DNA of 64,000 bases from Rhodobacterales bacterium RIFCSPHIGHO2_02_FULL_62_130. Its GTDB lineage: Bacteria; Pseudomonadota; Alphaproteobacteria; Rhodobacterales; Rhodobacteraceae. Made by a program: the position numbers and the translations under genes. The stretch spans positions 1-64,000 of the forward strand of contig MHZT01000053.1 of NCBI GenBank assembly GCA_001828855.1. The letters are read 5' to 3'. Each line of letters starts with the position of its first letter. The stretch's first letter is position 1. This document shows, piece by piece, positions 1-8,279 of the stretch. The notes under the pieces were generated by a model. That model was not told the origin of the DNA, searched no databases, and saw only the letters and a program-made list of their open reading frames with translations.

Positions 1-48
1 CAAACCCACCCTTGACCCCAGCATGAACCGAAATCCATAATCAGAGGT

Positions 49-92
49 GGCTCACTTCTCGGTGAAAAAACCGGCTCAGTTCTGGGTGAAAA
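49..92. repeat. Two tandem 20-bp repeats, possible IS21-type end
   Basis: Two near-identical 20-base units occur at 49-68 and 73-92, with pattern GGCTCA-N-TTCT-N-GGTGAAAA and a 24-base period. IS21-family elements often carry several copies of such a motif near their ends, so this may be the terminal scar of an element lying left of the window. No IS21 transposase is visible here. The call is an inference from motif style only. Confidence 0.3.
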
Positions 93-139
93 TCAACAAA
101 CAGGTATCCGGTCGCTCGGATGCCCCGTGATCTGACGCC

Positions 140-631
140 CTAAACCGCGTTTTGTTCCCGAGCTAGGACGTTGTCGCTGACGATGCAATCGGGCTTGCCG
201 TAAATCCTGACCAGCGCATCCAGTTCCCGCGCCACCCGAGCCCCAGAGATGCTCGTGTCGGCGATCAGCGCCAGGTTCTCGCGGCAGCAATCGTCATTCA
301 CAGCCAAGATGCGGAACTTGCGGCAGGCTCCGAACGTGTCGGACAGGAAGTCCAACGACCACCGCTGGTTTGGCATCAACGGCGCTGGCATTGGCGTTCG
401 GCTGCCCCGCGCCCGTTTACGGCCACGGCGGTCAGGTGCCGGTGGTTCACCTTTGAGCCGGTGCGCGGCCGCCAGGTCGAGCCCGTGTGATGCCAGAACT
501 CGGAGGCGGCGTGATCGCGCAACCGACGTGCCCATGATCGGGCAATCAGGTGATCCAATATGGCCTTGCCTAGCCGCCCGACCAGATGCTTTCGCAAGTG
601 ATTGTGCTGGCGACCGTGAGCGAAAGTGCAA
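140..631 (-). pseudogene. IS3-family transposase (orfB) fragment
   Basis: The part at about 169-430 encodes a recognisable piece of the IS3-type DDE integrase core. A basic RRGRKRARG linker leads to PNQRWSLDF, carrying the first catalytic Asp, and then to CIVSDN, carrying the second Asp. The third catalytic residue (Glu) and the whole C-terminus are missing, and the reading frame runs into unrelated sequence after the SDN motif. The N-terminal helix-turn-helix part is also absent. This is an inactive remnant truncated on both sides. The stretch 632-882 to its right holds no gene that I can support. Confidence 0.7.
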
Positions 632-882
632 AGTAAGCGAAGGTCGCCGAAGAACGGGTGAGGCGGCGCTGAGGGAGCGGGACTAGGGGCATGAGCTTTC
701 GGGTCACTCCAGAACCGGAACTCGAAACGGAACTTGTAGCGGAACAGAATGGGCTTTCTCTGAGGTAATCCCAGAGATTTTCTATCTACTTTATTGTGGT
801 TAAGTGCAATAAGCTCCCTTTCGAATCCGGAAAACAAACCGGAACTCGCACAGGGCCAACAAGCCTTGCATCAAGAGGCACC

Positions 883-2082
883 ATGTCGACTGATACCATA
901 ACAGACAGGGGCGAAGCGATCACCATCGTAGAGCCCCTAATCCCTGAGGAAGCGTCAAAGCATCGGGCACCTCTGAACGACCTGGTCGTCGAGCTGACCA
1001 GCCTGTCGTCAGGGCTGCGGTCGTCTTTGCCGGAAGGCATCCGCGCGCCGCTGGCCGATCTCGTCCGATCGATGAACTGCTACTATTCGAACCTGATCGA
1101 GGGCCATAACACCCACCCGATCGACATCGAGCGCGCCATGAACAAGGATTTCAGCGCCGACGCCGAGAAACGGAACCTACAGCTTGAGGCCGTCGCCCAC
1201 ATCGAGGTGCAGCGCTGGATCGACACGGGCGGCCTGACTGACCACCCGCTTGCCCCGGACAGCTTGCGCGAAATACACCGGCGCTTCTGCCAGAACCTGC
1301 CGCCGGAATTGCTCGTCGTCCACAGGCCGGACGAAACAGAGCTTCCGATTGTTCCGGGCGAATTCCGCACGGACTTTGTCCAGGTCGGCAAGCACGTCGC
1401 CCCAAGCCCCGGCGCCGTGCCGCGCCTTCTGGCGCACATGCGCAAGATGTACGGGCTGCAAGGCCGAAGCGGCGCGATCATCGCCACAGCCTGCGCCCAT
1501 CATCGCCTTGTCTGGGTCCACCCGTTCATTGACCTGAACGGCCGTGTCTCGCGCATGGTCGCACATGCCATGCTGCGCGATACCGTCGGTTCCGATGGCC
1601 TCTGGTCCGCTGCACGAGGACTCGCCCGCAGGGATGCCGAATACAAACAGCACCTCATGGCTGCCGACGAACCCCGCCATGGCGGCGCTGACGGCAGAGG
1701 CAACCTTTCCGAACAGCGACTGGCCGAATTCGCAACCTTCTTCCTTGAAGCCTGCATCGACCAGGTCCGTTTCATGGAAACCTTGATGCAACCACAACGC
1801 CTGCGCGAGCGGATCATGACCTGGTGCAAAGGTGAGATGGCCAAGGGCACGCTGGCCAAGGGCGCAGATGTCGTGATGCGCGAAGCGCTGCTGGCCGGCG
1901 AAGTCGAACGTGGGGCATTGCCAGCGCTTCTCGGCGTCTCCGACCGTCAGACGCGAAAGGTAACGGCGGAACTGCTGGCGGTGGGGGCGCTGAAATCAGA
2001 CACCCAACGCGCTCCTTTGCGGCTGAGCTTTCCGGCGAGGCTGGCGAGCGACTGGATGCCGGGCTTGTTCCCGGAGCGATAA
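883..2082 (+). CDS. Fic family protein (class II-like)
   Basis: A 399-residue Fic-domain protein. Fic enzymes usually transfer AMP from ATP to a hydroxyl side chain of a target protein. The start at 883 is preferred over an in-frame ATG at 796 because AAGAGG precedes it. The N-terminal motif SNLIEG (residues 69-74) fits the class II inhibitory helix (S/T)xxxE(G/N). The active-site loop is HPFIDLNGR (213-221). His, Phe, Asp, Asn and Arg are kept, but the usual Gly after Asp is Leu. The C-terminal 60 residues look like a winged-helix domain, common in stand-alone Fic proteins. No antitoxin partner gene is adjacent. It sits alone between IS debris and a broken AraC gene. The family call is firm; target and activity are unknown. 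Confidence 0.88.
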   Translation: MSTDTITDRGEAITIVEPLIPEEASKHRAPLNDLVVELTSLSSGLRSSLPEGIRAPLADLVRSMNCYYSNLIEGHNTHPIDIERAMNKDFSADAEKRNLQLEAVAHIEVQRWIDTGGLTDHPLAPDSLREIHRRFCQNLPPELLVVHRPDETELPIVPGEFRTDFVQVGKHVAPSPGAVPRLLAHMRKMYGLQGRSGAIIATACAHHRLVWVHPFIDLNGRVSRMVAHAMLRDTVGSDGLWSAARGLARRDAEYKQHLMAADEPRHGGADGRGNLSEQRLAEFATFFLEACIDQVRFMETLMQPQRLRERIMTWCKGEMAKGTLAKGADVVMREALLAGEVERGALPALLGVSDRQTRKVTAELLAVGALKSDTQRAPLRLSFPARLASDWMPGLFPER

Positions 2083-2366
2083 ATTTGAACAGGCACCGGC
2101 ACGACCGGCCGAGGCTTTGTGAAAACCTGCTGGGTGGCGAGCTCAGAATTTGGTCGAGTGGAGCCGACGATCCTTCCAGCGATGTGTTGAATTTCACGCC
2201 TCCTTGAGGCGCCGATGGGCCTGAAATGGCAAGCGGGTCTGCCCTTGAGGCAGCAGCGCGGAAACCTGCTGGAATCCATCGCCAAATACCACGCGATCAA
2301 GTTGCAAAACGCTTCGCCTCCCAAGCCCATTTCAGGGGCGTTTGACGGTTGCTGGGCGTCACGGGG

Positions 2367-3263
2367 TCAGGATGCCCGAAACGCATTGCGATAGGCTGAA
2401 GGTGTGATACCCCGCGCTCGTTTGAACCGCTTTGCAAAATCGGCTGCGTCAGAAAAACCGCAATCGCCTGCGATGTGACCAAGCGGGGCATCTGAGTGAA
2501 CCAGCATCTGGCAGGCGCGTCCCAAACGGAGCTGCGCAACATAGGCGCTGATCGACATGCGGGCGCTACGCTTGAACACCCGCTGCAACTAGCTTTCGGT
2601 CAGATGGACAAGATCGCAAAGCGGTTGGAGCCGCAGCGACCGATCGTAATGGCCGTCCAGGTGGTAAAGGACCTTCCGCAACCGGAGCCTGTCCCGCGGC
2701 AGGTCGCTGACCGAGACTTCTCCGCTGGCCAAGGGCATCCGGTCGGGCTCTGCGGCAAGCTCGGCCAGCAAGGATTGCAGCGTCATGACCTGCGCCAAGG
2801 CGTCCAGCTCGGCCAATTTCAGGATCCTGCCGCGAAGGCGATACGCCGTTGCCAACCCAAAGCGAAGCCCGCTCCGCGCCTGTGCCAGAAGGCCGGAAAT
2901 CTGCCCAAGTTCCGACACTGCACGGATCAGACCTTCGATCCAGCCTTGCGCGAACCATGACACCGCGGCGCGGTGCTGGCTTGCCTCACCGATCAGCGCG
3001 AGGAACTGGAAGGCATGCGGCAGATTCGGCGCGATCAGCACAAGGTCGCCATCCTCATACCGGCCAACATGATCACCCACAAAACGCATGCCACGGCTGC
3101 CGACGGTAAGGGTCAGTTCGAATTCCGGGTGGTAGTACCAGTTGAAGGGAAACTCTGGCAGGCGGTCAAAGACCAGCAGCGAGCGATCCGGCGGGATCGA
3201 CACTGCCTCGAAATAGGGGGCGCTATGGACATTGCGTATACTGAAAGGGGCTGAATGCGGCAA
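2367..3263 (-). pseudogene. AraC-family regulator interrupted by an amber codon
   Basis: The reading frame encodes an AraC-type regulator. An N-terminal cupin-like sensor (YYHPEFELTLT, GDLVLIAPNLPHAF) is followed by a C-terminal double helix-turn-helix (RVFKRSARMSISAYV, IAGDCGFSDAADFAKRFKR). An in-frame TAG at 2589-2591 splits it just inside the DNA-binding domain, at HLTES-stop-LQRVFKR. Family members usually have Gln or another polar residue there, so a CAG to TAG change is the simplest origin. Everything after the stop is intact to 2367. The start looks like TTG at 3263. Without suppression the product would lack DNA-binding helices, so I treat it as a recent pseudogene. The gap 2083-2366 shows nothing. 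Confidence 0.82.
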
Positions 3264-3502
3264 TCATACAAATCTTCGCGGTTGCGAGGAATATCAACAA
3301 TGCGCCACTTCGTGGAATCAGAGGTCGGGCGCGCGGCGGATTTTGCCTGACCGTTCAGCGTCCCATCTGACCCCGTGATGTTCGCCGCCTCCATCGCCGC
3401 ATTGAGGTTGTTGTGGATGACGGCAAAGGCGCAAGCATAGGTAACCAGACAAGTGCACGTTCGGTAACATTGCGGAGCAAGAAAACTTCGAATGGGGCAA
3501 AA

Positions 3503-3567
3503 GTTCCACATCTGGAACATTATAGTTGAAGTTTTATCTGATTATGCATATGTTCCTGATATGGAAC
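3503..3567. promoter_or_regulatory. Two palindromic hipB operators
   Basis: GTTCCACATCTGGAAC (3503-3518) and GTTCCTGATATGGAAC (3552-3567) are two perfect GTTCC-N6-GGAAC palindromes with centres 49 bases apart, just upstream of the hipB start at 3579. HipB-type antitoxins repress their own operon by binding spaced palindromes of this style, so these are the likely autoregulatory operators. The second lies only 11 bases from the start codon. Confidence 0.75.
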
Positions 3568-3578
3568 ATGAGGGCAAA

Positions 3579-3887
3579 ATGCCGACAGCTATTACAGTGG
3601 AAGAAGAGGCCAAGCGATTTGGTAACTTGATCAGAACACGAAGAAAGGCGCTAGGAATGCGTCAAGAAGACATCGTATTCGCAACTGGCGTTGGTCGTAG
3701 ATACCTTATTGATCTCGAAGCCGGCAAGCCCACGAGCTGGATAGGGCCAGCCCTCATGATTGCTAGACACCTCGGGATCGAATTCGTGGATTCCAGTTCT
3801 CAAGATGCGGAGAATTCCGGATATGACTATGATCTTCCGGAACTCAAAGATGAAGAAAACAACAGCGCCCAAGCCGAGAGCGAGTAA
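3579..3887 (+). CDS. hipB: XRE/HipB-type antitoxin
   Basis: A 102-residue protein with a Cro/C1-type helix-turn-helix (FGNLIRTRRKALGMRQEDI ... ATGVGRRYLIDLEAGKPT) and an acidic C-terminal tail. In type II HipBA modules, HipB neutralises the HipA kinase and represses the operon. The ATG at 3579 is chosen because GAGG stands 6-9 bases before it and because an earlier ATG (3561) lies inside an operator. The stop overlaps the start of hipA by one base (TAATG), implying coupled translation. The gene and hipA are clearly richer in A+T than their neighbours, which suggests acquisition by transfer. Confidence 0.85.
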   Translation: MPTAITVEEEAKRFGNLIRTRRKALGMRQEDIVFATGVGRRYLIDLEAGKPTSWIGPALMIARHLGIEFVDSSSQDAENSGYDYDLPELKDEENNSAQAESE

Positions 3888-5146
3888 TGCAGATCTGGTT
3901 CGAAAATCAAGTTGTCGCCGATTTGATACCGCATATGCGTGGGGCGCAGCTCAGGTATCGTAAAGACTGGGTACGCCTCAAAGGGGCGTTTCCTGTATCC
4001 ACAAAAATGCCCCTCTCAGCGGCTATTTATGAGCCAGATATCGTTGTCCCTTGGATTGTTGCGCTGCTTCCAGAAGAACAAAACCTCGCTGTCATCTCCC
4101 AGATCACCGGAACATCTGCCTCCGATCTCTTAGGAATCCTCCACAGGATTGGCAGGGACACATCAGGCGCTCTTTCATTTGAGAAAAGAAGCTTTGGTGG
4201 TGTCCAGACAAAGGACGTTTCCGATGAAGCCGTTTTGGAACAGATTATTAATGAACTCCCGCGTAAGCCGTTCCTTGTGGGTGAAGAAGGCGTCTCAATG
4301 TCTCTCGCTGGTGTTCAGAACAAAATAGGCGTATTCCGGCATGAAGACGGCAAACTGGGCATTCCTGTGAATGGAACACCCTCCACATGGATCCTTAAGC
4401 CAGATTCAGATCGTCTTTATGGTTCTGTATGGAACGAAGCCTTTTGCATGCTTCTTGCTAAAAATTGCGGGCTAGATACGCCAGAAATCAGGGTCGGTCG
4501 CGCAGGAAAACGTCGTTATATCCTCATTAAGAGATATGACCGCATTGTTCATCGGGAGTCAGGAAGAATAAGACGCCTACATCAGGAAGATTTTACACAA
4601 GCAGCTGGTCTATTTACTAGCAGAAAATATGAGAAAAATGGCTCAGGCCTTCCTGGCCTCAAAATATCCGATATTATAGAAATTATACGAAATGTAATGC
4701 ATAAGCAATCAATTCTAGAAATTCCTAAGTTTATCTCGTATCTCATCTTCAATACGATTGCATGTAATACGGATGCTCATGCAAAGAATTATTCATTCAT
4801 AATTTCAGCAAGTCGGGTTGTTATGACTCCGATTTATGATGTAATGTGCGCAAAGCCCTATCCCAACATAACTAAATACATGGCGAATACGATTGCGGAC
4901 AAAAGAGAGGGCGACTATCTCCAAGGCAGACATTGGCAACGCGAGGCCAAAGCATGCGGTTTAAGCCCGAGTATCATGCTGAAATCTGTTGAAACCCTCT
5001 GCAACCGAGTTCTGAAGGAACTGGATAAAACCTACAATGAACTCGTTGCCATGGATGCAGAAGGCACCGAAATGGCGTGGGAATGCGGAGGGTATATTAG
5101 AGATCGCGCCAAATCCCTTTTGAACGGACTTAAAGAAAAGGAGTAA
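3887..5146 (+). CDS. hipA: HipA-type serine/threonine kinase toxin
   Basis: A 419-residue HipA-family kinase. Known HipA proteins phosphorylate glutamyl-tRNA synthetase and cause growth arrest. Seen here: an N-terminal HipA domain, the loop SLAGVQNKIG (139-148) equivalent to the autophosphorylated ejectable loop, the catalytic CNTDAHAKN (293-301) with Asp296 and Asn301, and the Mg-binding PIYDVM (Asp318). All key residues are present, so the toxin is probably active. It is co-transcribed with hipB through a one-base overlap. Base composition is AT-rich for this window. The gene is unlike the second hipA copy at 36977. Confidence 0.9.
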   Translation: MQIWFENQVVADLIPHMRGAQLRYRKDWVRLKGAFPVSTKMPLSAAIYEPDIVVPWIVALLPEEQNLAVISQITGTSASDLLGILHRIGRDTSGALSFEKRSFGGVQTKDVSDEAVLEQIINELPRKPFLVGEEGVSMSLAGVQNKIGVFRHEDGKLGIPVNGTPSTWILKPDSDRLYGSVWNEAFCMLLAKNCGLDTPEIRVGRAGKRRYILIKRYDRIVHRESGRIRRLHQEDFTQAAGLFTSRKYEKNGSGLPGLKISDIIEIIRNVMHKQSILEIPKFISYLIFNTIACNTDAHAKNYSFIISASRVVMTPIYDVMCAKPYPNITKYMANTIADKREGDYLQGRHWQREAKACGLSPSIMLKSVETLCNRVLKELDKTYNELVAMDAEGTEMAWECGGYIRDRAKSLLNGLKEKE

Positions 5147-5285
5147 AAGGTACCTTATGATCCTGAGTAAACCAAGCGGAACGCCTCTACCGGCCGCTCT
5201 GGGTCTGAGTTCTTTGCCGGTTGTTTGCAGGATCGGGCGAAGAGTGGCAGCCGTGCCGTGAATATAAGGGATTTTCAGAGGCTGC

Positions 5286-5747
5286 TTGGTTCGATTTAAT
5301 TGGAACTTACTGTGGGGTGAGCTATTTGGTGGGGTGCGATGCCGAGTTTACACGTTGAAATCAGCTTCGAAGAGGTCAGCTGCGACCACCTGGGCTCGAA
5401 TATTTGGCTTTACGTCGCGGGCGCTCTACCTCCCTAACCTGCAGGTCTGGGCAAAGGAGCCGCAAGGGGCCCCCCGGGAGAAATTGATCGGCGCGCAATG
5501 CAAGGCCGTGGCCCTAGACCGCATCGGCAAGAGCCTCGGCGAGCGCGACACGCTGTGCCCCCGGTCGGGCGGACAGCATGCCGAACGGATATTGGGTGGC
5601 TTTGGCGGCATCATCCAGGTCGACGGCTATGCAGGATGTAACTGCCTGATCGCAGCAGACCGGATCGGGCCGGGCATCCAATTGGCACACAGCTGGGCGC
5701 ATGTGCCCCGCAAGTTTTTCGAGATCACTGGCACCAGAACTAGCTAG
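5286..5747 (+). pseudogene. IS66-family transposase fragment
   Basis: From about 5555 to 5735 the frame reads like the catalytic core of an IS66 TnpC transposase (GGQHAERILGGFGGIIQVDG, then WAHVPRKFFEIT). Upstream residues do not align with the family and no DDE set is complete. There are no IS ends or partner ORFs (tnpA/tnpB) nearby. It is an old, truncated relic. The flanking 5147-5285 shows nothing coding. Confidence 0.65.
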
Positions 5748-5928
5748 CCATTCGCGGTCAGTCGGGCAATGTCAGCTGGGCAGCGTAGGGCTGAACGCTT
5801 GTGCTTCGGCCTTCGAACATGAACGCACGGGTCCGGCCCTCTGGCTGAAGCCGGTAGCAATTTTCCAACGTATCGGATAAGCTTGTGATTATTGAGTCGG
5901 AAGTTGGGTTCAATTAGGTATGACGGCA

Positions 5929-5994
5929 ATCCAACGCTCGTCCAATATCCTGTCCGACAAATTATATTTTGAAATCAATACAGTCCGACTGTCC
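5929..5994 (-). promoter_or_regulatory. GTCC operator array, copy A
   Basis: GTCC motifs stand at 5940, 5952, 5983 and 5991, with ATCC at 5929. The intervals (11, 12, 31, 8) equal those of the array at 36429-36494, and both arrays share TGTCCGACA-N23-GTCCGAC(T/C)GTCC around an AT-rich spacer. On the minus strand the spacer contains TATAAT, a plausible -10 element. No gene follows it on the minus strand, so this looks like a promoter/operator left behind when its gene was lost. The rest of 5748-6316 shows no supported gene. Confidence 0.55.
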
Positions 5995-6316
5995 GCCGCC
6001 CCAATCGCTCCCAGATGGATTTGCCAGCCTTTCCGGCGCCTTCGGATGCCACTGCATAGGTGCGCGCGCAACAAGTTGGAAATACAGCTTTTGACCCATC
6101 CCATCTTGCCAAGCGGCGCTGCTGTATTGTGAAGGGCAGGAGCTCGCCATCCTAGGGTACGACCTAGTTCCGCAACTGCTGGTATATGCGCCTCTCCCGC
6201 ACGCGGTGCTCTGCCATCTCATTACCGACAAGCTCAAATATTTTTGGCAAAAATCACGGGAAAATCCCCCGCGGATAACGCTGTTGTTCCGCGGAGGGGC
6301 TTCTTATCTTTGAGGC

Positions 6317-7072
6317 TTACGCCCAATCGGGCTGATCCAATTCCCGCGCCGCCAGGAATTCACGGATCTCATGTGCAGCGAGTCCGAAGAGAAAGCCATA
6401 GAGGCCACCCTTGCTCGGAGGAAACGCAAGTTTGCGATCCGATTCCAGCTCGAGAGAATCGAAGTGGAATTTCGTGTCCGAAACAATCGCCACGCCGAGA
6501 ACAGCCATCAGCTCACCCGCATAGTCGCAAAGCACCTCTGCGCGACCTTCCTCCGCGGCGCGCACCTCACGGACAGTCCACAGCTCGCTGGGCGAAGGAT
6601 CATCCTTGAAAACGCATTCAGGCGCACGTCCCGAAAAGTCGGCGAGGATTTCGCGCAGGCCACAGTCCTGCCCTGTAGGCTGAGACAAGAACCGATCGAC
6701 GACCAGATGCACGGCAAACTGTTCCATGGCGGAAAGCTCGTCAACGGCCTCCAGGTCAGCAATGGGGATATCGCCGACATCAGAATTTTGAGCAAGCCGA
6801 TTGGCCCAAAAGCCGGGAGCCACCAGGATCTGGGGGGCGAGGTGATCGTTGTCGAGAAAACCGTCCTCGCAGGACAGCATCTGGTTCCAAATCGACTCCG
6901 TCAACATGGGGAAATGCCCTGCAGCCAATTCGATTGCGCAGTCGAGCACGGTCGCGATCTTTGCCGCTGGCGTGAACGGGATGGGAAGCGCACCGCTCGT
7001 GTCGATGCTCAAAGCGGCTGCCGCCCGAGGATTGATCGGGATGGAGATGTCGGGGTTGGTAGTTTCGAACAT
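6317..7072 (-). CDS. Protein of unknown function (251 aa)
   Basis: I do not recognise this 251-residue protein. It starts at an ATG preceded by AGGA at good spacing. The sequence is acidic and soluble, with no signal peptide or membrane segment. It is mostly helical in appearance, with a hydrophobic patch near the C-terminus (GGLYGFLFGLAAHEIREFLA). It is divergent from the gene at 7200, with 127 bases between them, which probably hold both promoters. It lies beside the mobilisation block, so it may belong to the same accessory element. Confidence 0.6.
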   Translation of the reverse strand: MFETTNPDISIPINPRAAAALSIDTSGALPIPFTPAAKIATVLDCAIELAAGHFPMLTESIWNQMLSCEDGFLDNDHLAPQILVAPGFWANRLAQNSDVGDIPIADLEAVDELSAMEQFAVHLVVDRFLSQPTGQDCGLREILADFSGRAPECVFKDDPSPSELWTVREVRAAEEGRAEVLCDYAGELMAVLGVAIVSDTKFHFDSLELESDRKLAFPPSKGGLYGFLFGLAAHEIREFLAARELDQPDWA

Positions 7073-7199
7073 TGGCGTCCTGTTCCTTTGTTGATGTGGG
7101 ACTATGTTTCTATATGTGTATTGAATTGTATTTGTGAAATGATGCTTTCGTCAAGAAAAGAATTCGCTTCTGCGTAACCAACGGTTCTGCTATGGCGAC

Positions 7200-8114
7200 A
7201 TGCCGTGTAGAGGAGTATCCACCTTCTTTTTTTTCTTCCTACCGAGCAGTTCGCCTCACTACGAACACCCGCGTTTCAAGCGGTTTTGTGACGCTTGCGC
7301 GCGCGTCAGAACTCAATTCCCGACCTTGACGCTCAGCCCGCTCAGAACCTTTTTAACCATCGCCGAAGCGGGGGCGTCGAGTCTCAGCTATGACCACATT
7401 GCGAGCAAGGCGGGTATCGACTACATGCAAGCAGCCCATCACATCGAGTATCTGTCGACCGGCAGAGCGGGGCATGAGGGGATAGAACTTGTCACCCGAC
7501 GCGAGGATGCCGACCGCAGATATCGGACTGTGACCATCACAGAAAAGGGCCGCGACCTTGCAAGACGCTTCGTATCGCCTGAGATCGGCTTGGAGTTCAA
7601 TGAGGAACCGATTGTAGAAGCAGCAAGACTGAGCGAAGCACTCCGGAGCGGGCCTCTTCCTGCGATACATTTTGCGACAAACGCCCTTCCGGGCGCTGCT
7701 CTTGTTACCCTCACAGTGTTGCTCGAAATAGCGCGCAACGAGGTGCGGTTCGGGCTTGAAGGCTTGCCTGCCAAAACGATTGCAGCACAACTTGGAATTT
7801 CCAACTTTCCTCGACATCTGAGCATACTCAGTGAAGGATTAAAGGGCCGCGACGGACTTGGATTGGTCGAATGCATCACCAGCCCTGAAGATCGCCGAAT
7901 AAAACTTCCACGACCTACCGCGAAGGGGCATCGAGTCGTCAGCCAAATTGCCGCTCTTGTGTGCGGGGAGGCGCTGATCGTTCCACGACGCGCAAAGCCC
8001 GAAAAAGCCATCGAACTGGCAAGCGCTGACATGATCTCTAGCCTAGACGACGCCGATTTTGACCCAGCTTTTGACGTAGACGATCCCGACGAAACTCTGA
8101 AGGTTACCAAGTAG
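7200..8114 (+). CDS. Tandem winged-helix (MarR-like) protein
   Basis: The protein appears to hold two winged-helix units. The first (about residues 45-125) has TLSPLRTFLTIAEAG and a basic wing ending VTITEKGRDLARRF. The second (about 175-260) has LPAKTIAAQLGISNFPRHLS and a wing followed by PTAKGHRVVSQIAAL. Both resemble MarR-type DNA-binding folds fused in one chain. The C-terminus is a 35-residue acidic tail. The start is uncertain: the first 40 residues (phenylalanine- and serine-rich) do not look like normal protein and a later non-ATG start is possible. A regulator or an unusual plasmid replication or partition factor are both possible. Confidence 0.55.
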   Translation: MPCRGVSTFFFFFLPSSSPHYEHPRFKRFCDACARVRTQFPTLTLSPLRTFLTIAEAGASSLSYDHIASKAGIDYMQAAHHIEYLSTGRAGHEGIELVTRREDADRRYRTVTITEKGRDLARRFVSPEIGLEFNEEPIVEAARLSEALRSGPLPAIHFATNALPGAALVTLTVLLEIARNEVRFGLEGLPAKTIAAQLGISNFPRHLSILSEGLKGRDGLGLVECITSPEDRRIKLPRPTAKGHRVVSQIAALVCGEALIVPRRAKPEKAIELASADMISSLDDADFDPAFDVDDPDETLKVTK

Positions 8115-8279
8115 ATGCTGAAGCCGGAAGATCGCGCAGGTGCACCATATCGGTGTCATCGGTGGCGCTTACCGGCTCGATACCAGCAATCAGACCCTAC
8201 CAAAACATGGCGGGTGACCGCCTGAACCAGAACATACGTCATGTGCGAGGACAGCAAACATCCTCGTGATCCAACGCCT

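Noticed and set aside
5744-5929. Minus-strand 61-codon frame downstream of GTCC array A
   Set aside because: No ribosome binding site and no resemblance to the DUF927-like gene that follows the matching array at 36.4 kb.
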